From positions 1 to 49,709 of the forward strand of contig DAHVAI010000196.1 in assembly GCA_027314685.1 (NCBI GenBank): a stretch of 49,709 bases of DNA, in the 5' to 3' direction. Shown piece after piece: positions 8,044 to 16,288 of the stretch; position 1 is the stretch's first letter; every line of letters starts with the position of its first letter. This DNA is from Nitrososphaerota archaeon (GTDB lineage Archaea; Thermoproteota; Nitrososphaeria; Nitrososphaerales; CADDZS01). Below the pieces are notes generated by a model. That model did not search any database. It had not been told where the DNA came from and saw only the letters and a program-made list of their open reading frames with translations. The translations under genes were made by a program, and so were the position numbers.

Positions 8044-9843
8044 TTACGATTCTGTCCTTTTCGCAGCCGTTGCAAAAATCTCAGAGCCAGTTTCTTGCGG
8101 CGCGAGCTGAGAGAAATACAATCTGGAGTAGAGACTGTTGAGCGAAAGCAAGCTCTCGTGAGTTCCTTCTTCAGCTATCTTCCCATGATCGAAGACGATA
8201 ATTCTCTTTGCGAGCCTCAGCGTCGATAGCCGCTGGGTGATAATGAGCGTAGTCCTTCCTTCGACCACCGCCTTTAACGCATCCTGAATCGCAAACTCCG
8301 TTCCAACATCGACACTGGAAAGAGAGTCGTCGAGTATCAACACTCGTGGATCTGTGATTATCGTTCGGGCAATTGCGATGCGCTGCTTCTGTCCCCCGGA
8401 GAGCGTGATTCCTCTTTCGCCGACGACAGTCTCGTACCTGTCTGGGAATCGCTCCACGAATTCGTCAACCTTCGCAATCTTCGAAGCCTCGTGCACCATC
8501 TCATCTGTCGCATCATTCCTCCCATAGCAGATGTTTTCCCTGATAGTCGCCGAAAAAAGAAAGATATCCTGGCTCACTATTCCGATGTTTGACCTAAGAG
8601 ATTTGAGAGTCAGATCCCTAATGTCACGGCCGTCGAGAAGAACTCTTCCATCGCTCGCTTCGTAGAACCGCGGGATCAAGTTTGCGAAAGTTGTCTTGCC
8701 AGATCCGGTAGCTCCGAGGAGAGCGACAATCTCCCCCGGTTTTATTTCAACATTGATTTCGTCAAGTATCCGACGTCCCTTCCCGTATGCAAAAGATACG
8801 TTTTCGAAAACAATTTCTCCTCGTACGGCCTCGCGGTCTAGTTCCTCCGCCCCCGACTTGTCCTTGATTTCAACAGACGCTTCAGTTATCTCGAGTATTC
8901 TCTCAAACCCCGCCATGCCGTTTTGCGCAAGTAGAATCAGTTGCCCTAAGAAAAGGATGGGCCCGACGAGCAACGAGATTAGCGATCCTTCAGTAACAAT
9001 GTGCGCAGCTGTCAGGTTTGCGGAGAGCCCGAAAAGCGAGACTTCGACACCTCCCAGGATGTAGATCGACCCAAGAGCAAAACTAACGACCAATGTAAGC
9101 AAAGGCGAATAGAGAGCCCTGACAACCGATGAGCCAATCAGTTCATCTCTGTAGGCCGCATTCTTTTCTTTGAATTTCGATATTTCGCTATTCTCCGCAG
9201 TAAAAGAGCGAACTATCTTCATTCCAGTGATGTTCTCCTGGAGCACCGTGTTTATCGCGCCATAGTCCTCTCTTGCCTTTCTCCAGAACGGCCTCTGCGC
9301 CTGGCCGTACTTCCAGCTGATGTAGAGGAGCAGTGGGAGCACGAAGCTTAGAATCGCCCCATAGATCCAGCCCACGAAGAACGACGAGACGACCACGAAT
9401 ATGCTAAGAAGAATGTTTCCGAACAACTGGGCAGAGCCAAACGAGAGGAACCTTCGAGCAGCTTCAACATCTCCAGTTGCCCGCGCCATCAACTGCCCTG
9501 TCTGGTTTCTGTCGTGAAAGCTGAATGACTGTCCCTGAATTGAGGTAAAGAGGTCGTTTCTCATGTCGTAGACTATTTTCTGTCCAAGATACTGACCGCC
9601 ATATCCGAGCACGAACTGGAACACCCCCGAGATGCCGCTTATGAGGACTATCTCGATAGCAATTACCTCGATTGCGTGCATGGACTTGGTCGTCGTGAGG
9701 ACTAGGACCACGTCGCCCGTGAGAAATGGTACAATGACCCTGAGAAGCATCAGGATGGATGCGCTAGCAATCATCAGCCCAACAGTCGGCCAGTACTTGC
9801 GCGCATATTTCCAGAGCTTAGAGTATCTCTTTATCGCAGACAA
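8044..9843 (-). CDS. ABC exporter half-transporter (degenerate ATP-site subunit)
   Basis: The protein has 599 residues: six membrane helices, then an ATPase domain with Walker A GATGSGKTT and a canonical LSGGQKQR signature. Walker B reads VLILDDS, with the catalytic Glu replaced by Asp, and the switch motif reads IITQRLS, with His replaced by Gln. These are the substitutions known from the degenerate site of heterodimeric exporters such as TM287/288. Its own intact signature would complete the partner's active site. The start is TTG at 9843. It is first in a two-gene operon with the subunit at 6216-8030. Confidence 0.9.
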   Translation of the reverse strand: MSAIKRYSKLWKYARKYWPTVGLMIASASILMLLRVIVPFLTGDVVLVLTTTKSMHAIEVIAIEIVLISGISGVFQFVLGYGGQYLGQKIVYDMRNDLFTSIQGQSFSFHDRNQTGQLMARATGDVEAARRFLSFGSAQLFGNILLSIFVVVSSFFVGWIYGAILSFVLPLLLYISWKYGQAQRPFWRKAREDYGAINTVLQENITGMKIVRSFTAENSEISKFKEKNAAYRDELIGSSVVRALYSPLLTLVVSFALGSIYILGGVEVSLFGLSANLTAAHIVTEGSLISLLVGPILFLGQLILLAQNGMAGFERILEITEASVEIKDKSGAEELDREAVRGEIVFENVSFAYGKGRRILDEINVEIKPGEIVALLGATGSGKTTFANLIPRFYEASDGRVLLDGRDIRDLTLKSLRSNIGIVSQDIFLFSATIRENICYGRNDATDEMVHEASKIAKVDEFVERFPDRYETVVGERGITLSGGQKQRIAIARTIITDPRVLILDDSLSSVDVGTEFAIQDALKAVVEGRTTLIITQRLSTLRLAKRIIVFDHGKIAEEGTHESLLSLNSLYSRLYFSQLAPQETGSEIFATAAKRTES

Positions 9844-10100
9844 TAGCTAGCCGATTCACCTTGAAAAAAGCAGGGAATTGCAACCTGGATCAACGGTCAA
9901 TTACTCACAAGCCAAGGCAATTTTAGCATAGCTCCTCGAAGTACTTTCTCCAAGACTAGTTCGAACTGACTATAGTTAGAAAACTGATAAATCGAAGAGT
10001 CACATATAGATTCTGGCACTTTTTGAAGCGTCCGAACACAAATGTTATTCGGAGCACGACTTGGCTGGTGACGTCGGATCATCAATGAGCTAGTAACAAA

Positions 10101-10384
10101 TCAGAGCGGAGATACGTTGCGCACTCCAAATTGTGGTTCTCTGTCCATACCTTGCTCACCTATTGAAAGCATCTCTTTCACCGTTGAGATTATTTCATCC
10201 ATGCTTGGATTGGTACTCGAATCCACTTCAATTTCCAGCCGAAGATACAGTTTGTTGGGGCTCTGCGACGGCACCCCGGTTCCGCTTTGGTCAGAGCTCC
10301 GAGCGGTTGCTTTGAGCTGTTCCCGACAGTACGGCAAAATATTGCTTCATCGCTTACTTGTTTACCACATCTTGGACAGTTCAT
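10101..10384 (-). pseudogene. Small zinc-ribbon protein split by a one-base frameshift
   Basis: From ATG 10384 the frame reads MNCPRCGKQVSDEAIFC and then goes off into another frame. One frame over, the sequence continues as PYCREQLKATARSSDQSGTG and runs to a stop at 10101. Joined, this gives CPRC...FCPYC, a standard double-CxxC zinc ribbon followed by a region of about 75 residues with LYLRLEIEVDSS. Adding one C to the CC run near 10335 restores a single reading frame. It is either a real inactivating deletion or a base-calling error at a short C run. The tail has no recognised domain. Confidence 0.7.
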
Positions 10385-11134
10385 AGTACATCTCGATCGT
10401 TGTGATTTGCTGTGCCGTATAAATTATAGTAGATCTTCCGTCAAAGCTGATGGTTTCGGATTTGTGTAGTTACTTCTTTTCCAATACCCTTCTTAGTGGT
10501 ATGTCATGCAACATCCGCAGAAGCCAGAAATATGCTATGGACAGAAGTTCCAAGGGTAGTCGGAACAAGAGTTACAAGTAGGTCAGAATGGAAGTATTAG
10601 ACTTGTTAGTAGATCCTTTGTAGAATGGAATTAGCGATGAAGAAGAAAAACAATCGCTATAATGTCCATTGTGATAGTTGGGTTGTTTGTACTGGCTCTA
10701 ATAGTTCCTACTTATTATCACGCTCCTGTAAGCAGGGGCGTGTACTACAATCTACAAGAACGTGTTACCAACCGGAACACGTACAGCTGTCAGCTATTTC
10801 CCACCCGACACTTAACTGCGCGTGTCTGTCATTTCGACGATCAAAAAATACTTTGTCACATTTTTCGCAACTCCATAGCTCTAAGGAAGCATCTGTTCTG
10901 CTTAGTTTTACCACATTCTAGAAACCGAATACTTCCTGTTTGATTGCTTATACCACTTGCGGTAGCGATTTTTCATCTCCGGCGCTTCAATTTCTAGAAA
11001 TGCTGTTAGAACGGAGTAGAGTGTAAATCCCAACATCCTAATTCTTCACTCCGATCCAAGTTTCCTTTCGAGTTTTTATGAAATGATCAGATTGAAATGG
11101 AAGAAATTACACGCGCTAATTTTTGGCCGTATGT
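10385..11134. other. Intergenic region with remnants of a membrane-anchored protein
   Basis: No intact gene is seen. On the plus strand, ATG 10625 gives MELAMKKKNNRYN. The adjacent frame from 10662 continues with a clear membrane helix (SIVIVGLFVLALIVPTYYH) and then GVYYNLQERVTNRN. A third frame carries TAVSYFPPDT before a stop near 10811. The pattern of basic start, hydrophobic helix and short ectodomain, spread over three frames, suggests a decayed single-helix membrane protein. The rest, 10946-11134, shows nothing I can support. Confidence 0.35.
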
Positions 11135-12820
11135 TCACTGCAAATTAGGATTGTGATTATTCTGGTCGCTTTGTTCCTCTAGCTTGACTGCATTCCTATT
11201 TGGTTCGTTTGAGCGCTCCGCGACTGCCGTAGTAGCCATCTGAACTTCAGCTCCGGCTGGCCGTGTCTTCGGCAGGCGTCCTTTGATGAACAGCGCGATG
11301 ACGAAAGCGATTATGAGAATGCCCAGCATCACCATGAAGACCTGATCGTAGGATTTGACCAGCGAGGACTGTAGTGTACCAAGGTAAGTTGCGCACTCTG
11401 GCATCGGTGGAGTTGATGACAAACACGCCGGAGTTGGGATTGGGTCAAATTCGCTCAACCTGGTCGCCTGGTACGAGGCAAGCACAGATAGACCTACTGC
11501 TCCGCCTAATGATTGAAGAAACTGGATCAGTCCGCCCGCTTCACCCACATCTTCCGTTTTGACTTCGTTCTGTGCTGCCAAGAGGAAGACAGGGAAGGTA
11601 AGTCCGATTCCAAATCCAAGCGGCATTAGAGGAAGGATGATTCCCCCGACCGGAATCACGGTGTCCATGAACTTCCAAAGCGGAGTCGTTGTGGCAAGCT
11701 GCGTTAGACCGGCCATCCCGACTATGCCGATTACCAGTCCCATAAGAGCTACGACGCGATATTGCACGCGCGTGAGAAGCTGCCCGCCAGTCGCTGCCCC
11801 GATTACAAGAGGTATAACCAAGAAGTAAAGAATGTCCCTAACGGTGTCTGACGCATTTGCAGAACCAGGAGCAAGGACGAAACTCACTACGAGCGTCAGG
11901 AAAGTAGCAACTGGGAAGAATACAGTGCCTATGAAGAAAGTCGTTCCTCCCCCTGCCGCGATGACCCGGTGCCTGAACAGGCCGACGGGGACGAGTGGGT
12001 TCTCATTGTGATGTTCCCATAACACGAATATTGCTATCAGGGCAATACCGATGCTTAGTAGAGCGATCACGCGCGAGTCAGTCCAGGCCCAACCGTTGTC
12101 CGCAATCTCGTAGAGCGGGAACATTATTGCAGCTACCCATGATACAAGTAATGCGGCGCCGGCGACATCGAATCTTCGAACCTTCTCGGGTCGCAGAGGC
12201 CCCAGAGTAGCTGCTATGATTGCTAGTCCTGCCAGACCGATTGGAATGTTAACGTAAAAGACCCAGCGCCACGTCGTGTATTGGACGATGGTGCTGCCGA
12301 GTAGCGGGCCAGCTACTACTGCTATGCCAAAGACTCCTGATAAACCGCCTATCACTCTGGCGCGCGTCTTTGGAGGAAAGACGACTGCGACAATTGCAAT
12401 GCCTACAGGGAAAAATCCGCCGCTGCCGAATCCCTGGATTGCGCGGAAGGCAATTAGTTCGGAAAGGTTCTGGCTGACTCCTGAAAGGATTGAGCCGATG
12501 ATGAAGACTACCAATCCCGCGATGAAAACGTTTCGCCTGCTCCAGAGATCCGAGAGCTTCGCAAATATGGGGATGCTCGCGGTAGTTGCGATAACGTATG
12601 CGCTGATGACGAATGTGCCGCTATTTGGCGCTTTGAATTCAGCCAAAATCTTCGGGAGAGCGGTTAGGGCGACAAAGTTGTCAAGTGCGCCCATCAGGAG
12701 CGCGAGCAATATTCCAACCGTGACGAGAAGCTCAAATCTAGCTGTCGGACGAAAAGAACCGTTCGCGGCCGGATTTCCAGCTGGGACAACAGGAGCGTGT
12801 ATATCTGCCAACAAAAACAA
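11135..12820 (-). CDS. DHA2-family (EmrB/QacA-type) drug exporter, 14 TM
   Basis: The 561-residue MFS protein has about fourteen membrane helices. It shows motif A (KLSDLWSRRN) after TM2, the acidic TM1 motif MGALDNFVALTALP, and the drug/proton antiporter motif C (GIAVVAGPLLG) in TM5, which identify the DHA2 multidrug family. It would use the proton gradient to expel toxic compounds. The start is TTG at 12820; the first 30 residues are soluble. The C-terminus is a hydrophilic tail with PNRNAVKLEEQ. No TetR or MarR regulator is adjacent. The gene appears intact. Confidence 0.9.
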   Translation of the reverse strand: MFLLADIHAPVVPAGNPAANGSFRPTARFELLVTVGILLALLMGALDNFVALTALPKILAEFKAPNSGTFVISAYVIATTASIPIFAKLSDLWSRRNVFIAGLVVFIIGSILSGVSQNLSELIAFRAIQGFGSGGFFPVGIAIVAVVFPPKTRARVIGGLSGVFGIAVVAGPLLGSTIVQYTTWRWVFYVNIPIGLAGLAIIAATLGPLRPEKVRRFDVAGAALLVSWVAAIMFPLYEIADNGWAWTDSRVIALLSIGIALIAIFVLWEHHNENPLVPVGLFRHRVIAAGGGTTFFIGTVFFPVATFLTLVVSFVLAPGSANASDTVRDILYFLVIPLVIGAATGGQLLTRVQYRVVALMGLVIGIVGMAGLTQLATTTPLWKFMDTVIPVGGIILPLMPLGFGIGLTFPVFLLAAQNEVKTEDVGEAGGLIQFLQSLGGAVGLSVLASYQATRLSEFDPIPTPACLSSTPPMPECATYLGTLQSSLVKSYDQVFMVMLGILIIAFVIALFIKGRLPKTRPAGAEVQMATTAVAERSNEPNRNAVKLEEQSDQNNHNPNLQ

Positions 12821-13355
12821 CTACGTAAGAGAGTTACCAGTGTCCATCGGATGATTTGAGCTTATCTAATGAACCATAAAAGACCCACGTGCGAAAGACG
12901 CAGCGACCGCATCAGAGTTTTAAGTGCGGCGCATACGGAGTTTTTCTAGAACATGCATACACGCTTGGTTAAACCGATGTTTAATAATGGTTTCATCTTG
13001 CGATTACATATATCCATCAAGATCGACTATGTGTCATATCTTCCACAGTGTCTAACCTGCTCTAATCCCTATATATGGCCAAATAGAGGACACTGACAAC
13101 AGTGTTGTGATCCGGCGCAACAAGGCTGACCAACTCCTCCGGATTGGTGAACTTCTGACGGTTGCAAGTTTGTAGAAAGAAACAGATCTTTCAGCCTTAC
13201 AGTTAACTGGAAAGCAATAATGAACAATTTTGGTAGCATTCTTCAAACGTAAGATATCTCATGAGTGTCGCTTCACACGAACATCTAGCGTGTAAGGATG
13301 AGCGTAATCGCTTCGCAGAGACTTAAGTGCAAGTGCCTGACTAACTAGCCTCCCA
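12821..13355. other. Intergenic region between exporter and antiporter
   Basis: About 535 bases lie between the divergent exporter and antiporter genes, so promoters for both must lie here. A short plus-strand frame at about 13088-13171 reads EDTDNSVVIRRNKADQLLRI and then hits a stop; it looks coding-like but has no start and I do not recognise it. No RNA gene or repeat was found. Confidence 0.3.
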
Positions 13356-14549
13356 TTGCTCTACGAAATAATCTGGCAGGTTCTAGTGGTCCTTGCCGTA
13401 GCCGTCCTGCTCGGAGAGGTGTTTGAGCGCTTCTCGCTGCCTGCAGTAGCTGGAGAGCTTCTTAGCGGCCTTCTCTTAGGCCCGATGGTTTTTGGAATAG
13501 TCATCAGTGATTCTGAGACGCAGGCCATCTCCTCGATTTCACTTTTCTTCATCATCTACTTGATCGGGCTAGAAATGAAGACAGAGACTTTGGCAAAGCA
13601 CGTGCTAAAGGCCTCTGTAATCTCCATCACAAGTTTCATCCTTCCACTCGCAATTGTTTCCGTACTGTCAATAACACTGTTTCACTTTGGACTTGTCTCC
13701 GATCTCATAGTAGCTCTTGCGATTTCAGTGCCGTCCATTTCGATAATCTCAGTCATGGTAATGCAATTTGATTTGCTCAAAAGCGACTCGGGGCAAATCA
13801 TCATGGCTTCTGTTGCAATTACTGACATCTTGGCTTTCATCCTGCTCGCGATGCTTTCGTACTCGTTCAAGCAAACACTAATGGTGATCTTGTACGTCGT
13901 TATCTTCCTCGTCGCTTTTGTGCTCATAGACAGGCTGGTCAATTCCAAGGTTGTGACCTTCCAAAATATCCTGAAAGTCGGCGCAGCCTCTTTCAGAAGA
14001 GAAGAAATTTCATTTGCGATCATCATAATCGTTGGGCTATTAGTTGCAGAGATATTCCAGTTCATAGGAACCAGTTTCATCATAGGCGCCTTCTTTGCAG
14101 GACTGATAATTCACGAAGAATTGATTGGAAAGGAGGCATTCGGTAAGATCAGCAGAACTTTCACCAGGATCAATAGCGGCTTTTTCATTCCGCTGTTCTT
14201 TGGGTTTGCCGGAATCGAGGCGGAGAGATTTGTTGCTTCCCAGTACGGTCTCTTTCTGATTTTGGTTGTTCTGCTCATAGCGGCGCTGGGCGTCGGAATC
14301 CCTCTTACTTACCTAGTTTCAAAGCATTTCATCAAGGAAAGTGATTCGCTAGGAACCCCCAGACAGATATCAGTGATACTCGCAGGAAAAGGCGCAGTTG
14401 GAATAGTCATCATAACTGTTGCTCTGAACAGCGGATTGGTCGACGGAGCTGCCTACTCGATTGTGATCTTGGGAACAGTATTGACTTCTATATTCGCTCC
14501 CTTACTCATTAAAAGGTCTCCCAAAGCGCAGGATCAAAATGAGAGCTAG
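13356..14549 (+). CDS. CPA2 (Kef/NapA-type) cation:proton antiporter
   Basis: This membrane protein has 397 residues and about 12-13 helices. The N-terminal region contains AVLLGEVFERFSLPAVAGELL and then LLGPMVFG, the typical CPA2 opening; the segment IYLIGLEMKT is the usual family motif, and the late KGAVGIVI segment is also typical. It would exchange Na+ or K+ for protons across the cytoplasmic membrane for pH or salt homeostasis. No C-terminal TrkA-N nucleotide-binding domain is attached, unlike many Kef proteins. The only start in frame is TTG at 13356. A decayed OsmC gene follows 34 bases downstream. Confidence 0.88.
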   Translation: MLYEIIWQVLVVLAVAVLLGEVFERFSLPAVAGELLSGLLLGPMVFGIVISDSETQAISSISLFFIIYLIGLEMKTETLAKHVLKASVISITSFILPLAIVSVLSITLFHFGLVSDLIVALAISVPSISIISVMVMQFDLLKSDSGQIIMASVAITDILAFILLAMLSYSFKQTLMVILYVVIFLVAFVLIDRLVNSKVVTFQNILKVGAASFRREEISFAIIIIVGLLVAEIFQFIGTSFIIGAFFAGLIIHEELIGKEAFGKISRTFTRINSGFFIPLFFGFAGIEAERFVASQYGLFLILVVLLIAALGVGIPLTYLVSKHFIKESDSLGTPRQISVILAGKGAVGIVIITVALNSGLVDGAAYSIVILGTVLTSIFAPLLIKRSPKAQDQNES

Positions 14550-14583
14550 AGAATTTCATTCCCAGCGGAAGTAGCGGATGGCA

Positions 14584-15068
14584 ATGAAAGCGAAATGGCT
14601 GCGTAAGCAACCAACGTAACAAAGCAACGCCCTCAGTTTCCCGTCAGCTTAAACTGGATCAAGAATACGTAGTTCGTCGGAAAGGGTGATCACAATCGTG
14701 CAATTATCCTAGACGCCAATCCCGAGTCGGATGGAACTGAGACCGGGCCAACGCCAGTCAGACTGCTGTTAATGGCTGTCGCCTGATGTACAGCCATGGA
14801 TGTAGTAAGCATACTAAAATCCAGAGAGTAGCCACATACCTATCAGTTCTTACAAGAGGAGTGCAAAACCAGAACTACCCGAGGTAATATACGGAAATTC
14901 ATCTCAGGTACATTCTCATCGGTCGAAACCTTGACAAGACAAAGGTCGAACGAGTCATGAGGCTGAGAAAAGAAAAAATATTAAAGCGTCGGCCTGACCG
15001 TTAGCGGAAAGGCAAAAATCTTCATCGAGTATGAATTGAGGGAAACAAAACCACATTCTCAACCTTGA
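14584..15068 (+). pseudogene. OsmC/Ohr-family peroxiredoxin pseudogene
   Basis: Pieces of an OsmC protein are readable in order across several frames. They are MKAKWLRKQ from ATG 14584; AIILDANPESDGTETGPTPV followed by RLLLMAVA; an in-frame TGA; CTAMDVVSILKSRE; then IHLRYILIGRNLDKTKVERV; and SVGLTVSGKAKIFIEYELRE near the end. OsmC proteins reduce organic hydroperoxides with two cysteines. The first conserved Cys (CTAMDVV) survives just after the stop, where the family normally has Gly-Cys. The second, in the K-Y-C-S-V motif, is replaced by a TAA stop. The gene is dead by several independent lesions. Confidence 0.8.
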
Positions 15069-15352
15069 GATTGCCTCTTGGTTGTCGAAGATAGCAGTGC
15101 TGAAGAACGCGTATCCTTCCACTTTTTGCTAACTGCTTCGAGCGGTCCACCGAGCTTTCTCCTCAGCTTTTGCATTTGATTCGCAAGCCAGTGGAGTACG
15201 CCCAGGACCACTGAGATTTCTAGCCCTTTGCGGAACGAGCTGCCCAGGGCACTTGCAAAGCTGCTCTCTGCATACCCAATCATTGCATAGATTGCAAAGA
15301 TTATTCCAGTCGACAACGCTAAACTGGATACAAAGACAACGTCAGTCCTCAT
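15059..15352 (-). CDS. Small membrane protein of unknown function
   Basis: The 97-residue protein starts at ATG, with a hydrophobic helix at about residues 6-27 (VFVSSLALSTGIIFAIYAMI) and a second weaker one around 45-60 (ISVVLGVLHWLANQM), then a basic soluble tail rich in K, R and S. This gives a two-helix membrane protein with a cytoplasmic C-terminus. No family is recognised. It converges with and touches the end of the OsmC pseudogene. The arrangement of hydrophobic segments and the ATG start suggest a real gene. Confidence 0.55.
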   Translation of the reverse strand: MRTDVVFVSSLALSTGIIFAIYAMIGYAESSFASALGSSFRKGLEISVVLGVLHWLANQMQKLRRKLGGPLEAVSKKWKDTRSSALLSSTTKRQSQG

Positions 15353-15568
15353 TCTGTTCTACTCTCTCACCGTTATCCATGTTAAGTCTGCCGCAAACAA
15401 ACCTATCTCACACTTTTGCCAATCTCCGCACTATTTTCGATTCATCTTGCTTGCAATAGCACTTCTAACATCAGACACGTCCTTGTGTGCAGGAGTTGCA
15501 CTTCTCTGAGAAGCAAGAATACAATGTATCTAACGGTGTCATTTCTCAGCAGTTTCTTCAAGCAGGTA

Positions 15569-15928
15569 TTATTTTTCTAGATTCTCTTTGACCCGGTACT
15601 TGACAATTTTCTTGATTAGAGGGTAAGGTATAGGTTTGTCCAGCGGGAATTGAATCGTGCCAGGTCCTCCTTTGTACTTTGAAAGCTCTTTCTTGAACGC
15701 GCGCCTTGGAGAAGACGTCGGAAAGAATCCGATGTGATCCTTGAATGCCGCAAAGTGTACCAGATTTCCGTTCAGCTTGAAGGTCGGGATGCAGTAGCTG
15801 ATTGTCTCTTCGGCCTTTGGCGCACTTTGCCTTATTATCCTCTTGATTTTCTGCAAAATCGTCTGGATATCTTCTGGGAAGGTTGAGATATATTCGTCGA
15901 TTGACTCAGCTTTCATCTTGAAACTCAC
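15569..15928 (-). CDS. DUF1801 (YdhG-like) protein
   Basis: The 119-residue protein has the DUF1801/YdhG pattern: SIDEYISTFPED at the N-terminus, then a KIKRIIRQSAPKAEETISY segment, the IPTFKLNG and HFAAFKDHIGFFP core, and a C-terminal GTIQFPLDKPIPYPLI motif. Bacterial relatives include the B. subtilis frataxin-like iron chaperone Fra (YdhG); the archaeal role is not established. The annotated GTG start (15928) is four codons before an ATG (15916), and either is possible. The GTG overlaps the stop region of the upstream SnoaL-like pseudogene, suggesting the two were once translationally coupled. Confidence 0.85.
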   Translation of the reverse strand: MSFKMKAESIDEYISTFPEDIQTILQKIKRIIRQSAPKAEETISYCIPTFKLNGNLVHFAAFKDHIGFFPTSSPRRAFKKELSKYKGGPGTIQFPLDKPIPYPLIKKIVKYRVKENLEK

Positions 15929-16245
15929 TCAAAAGCATTTGCCGCGCTGGACATGTCCTCGTCTATCACCCAGGTGGTGTCCCTGTATTCGACGATTTAT
16001 CGTATCCGCCAAACCGGAAGAGATTGACTTGCCTTAATCCTCCTTTGCTCGGGTCCGACTCTGAGTATAGGATTCGCGCATGCACCGCTATCATGTCCCC
16101 CTGCTCTAGCGTGTGGCGCAGAAATATGTTTGGCTTGCCAAAATTCTCACTCCGCTACTTCTGCGCGGCAACCGTCGCATCGAAAAGCGCCTCCATTCCT
16201 CCTTCTTTGCGGCTTCAGGGTTCTTGATGTACAGTATTATCACGT
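15925..16245 (-). pseudogene. SnoaL/NTF2-like protein pseudogene
   Basis: The minus-strand frames contain, in order, MEALFDATVAAQK, a TAG stop, RSENFGKPNIFLRH, then TLEQGDMIAVHARI, a GLRQVNLFRFG segment, a frameshift, and IVEYRDTTWVIDEDM followed by SSAANAFE and a stop. The GD-x-I-A-V-H and V-NLFRF...IVEYRD series is typical of SnoaL-like (NTF2-fold) proteins. The most upstream piece, NVIILYIKNPEAAKKE, looks more like the start of a glyoxalase/VOC protein and may be a separate fragment. At least one stop and one frameshift inactivate the gene. Confidence 0.65.
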
Positions 16246-16288
16246 TTGCTTAGACGTGCCACTTCAAGAGTTCGCCGTACTTCACAAG

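Noticed and set aside
12821..13355. tRNA or structured RNA in the long gaps
   Set aside because: No T-loop (GGTTCRA-type) and acceptor pairing could be found in this or the other gaps on reading both strands; a covariance search could not be run.
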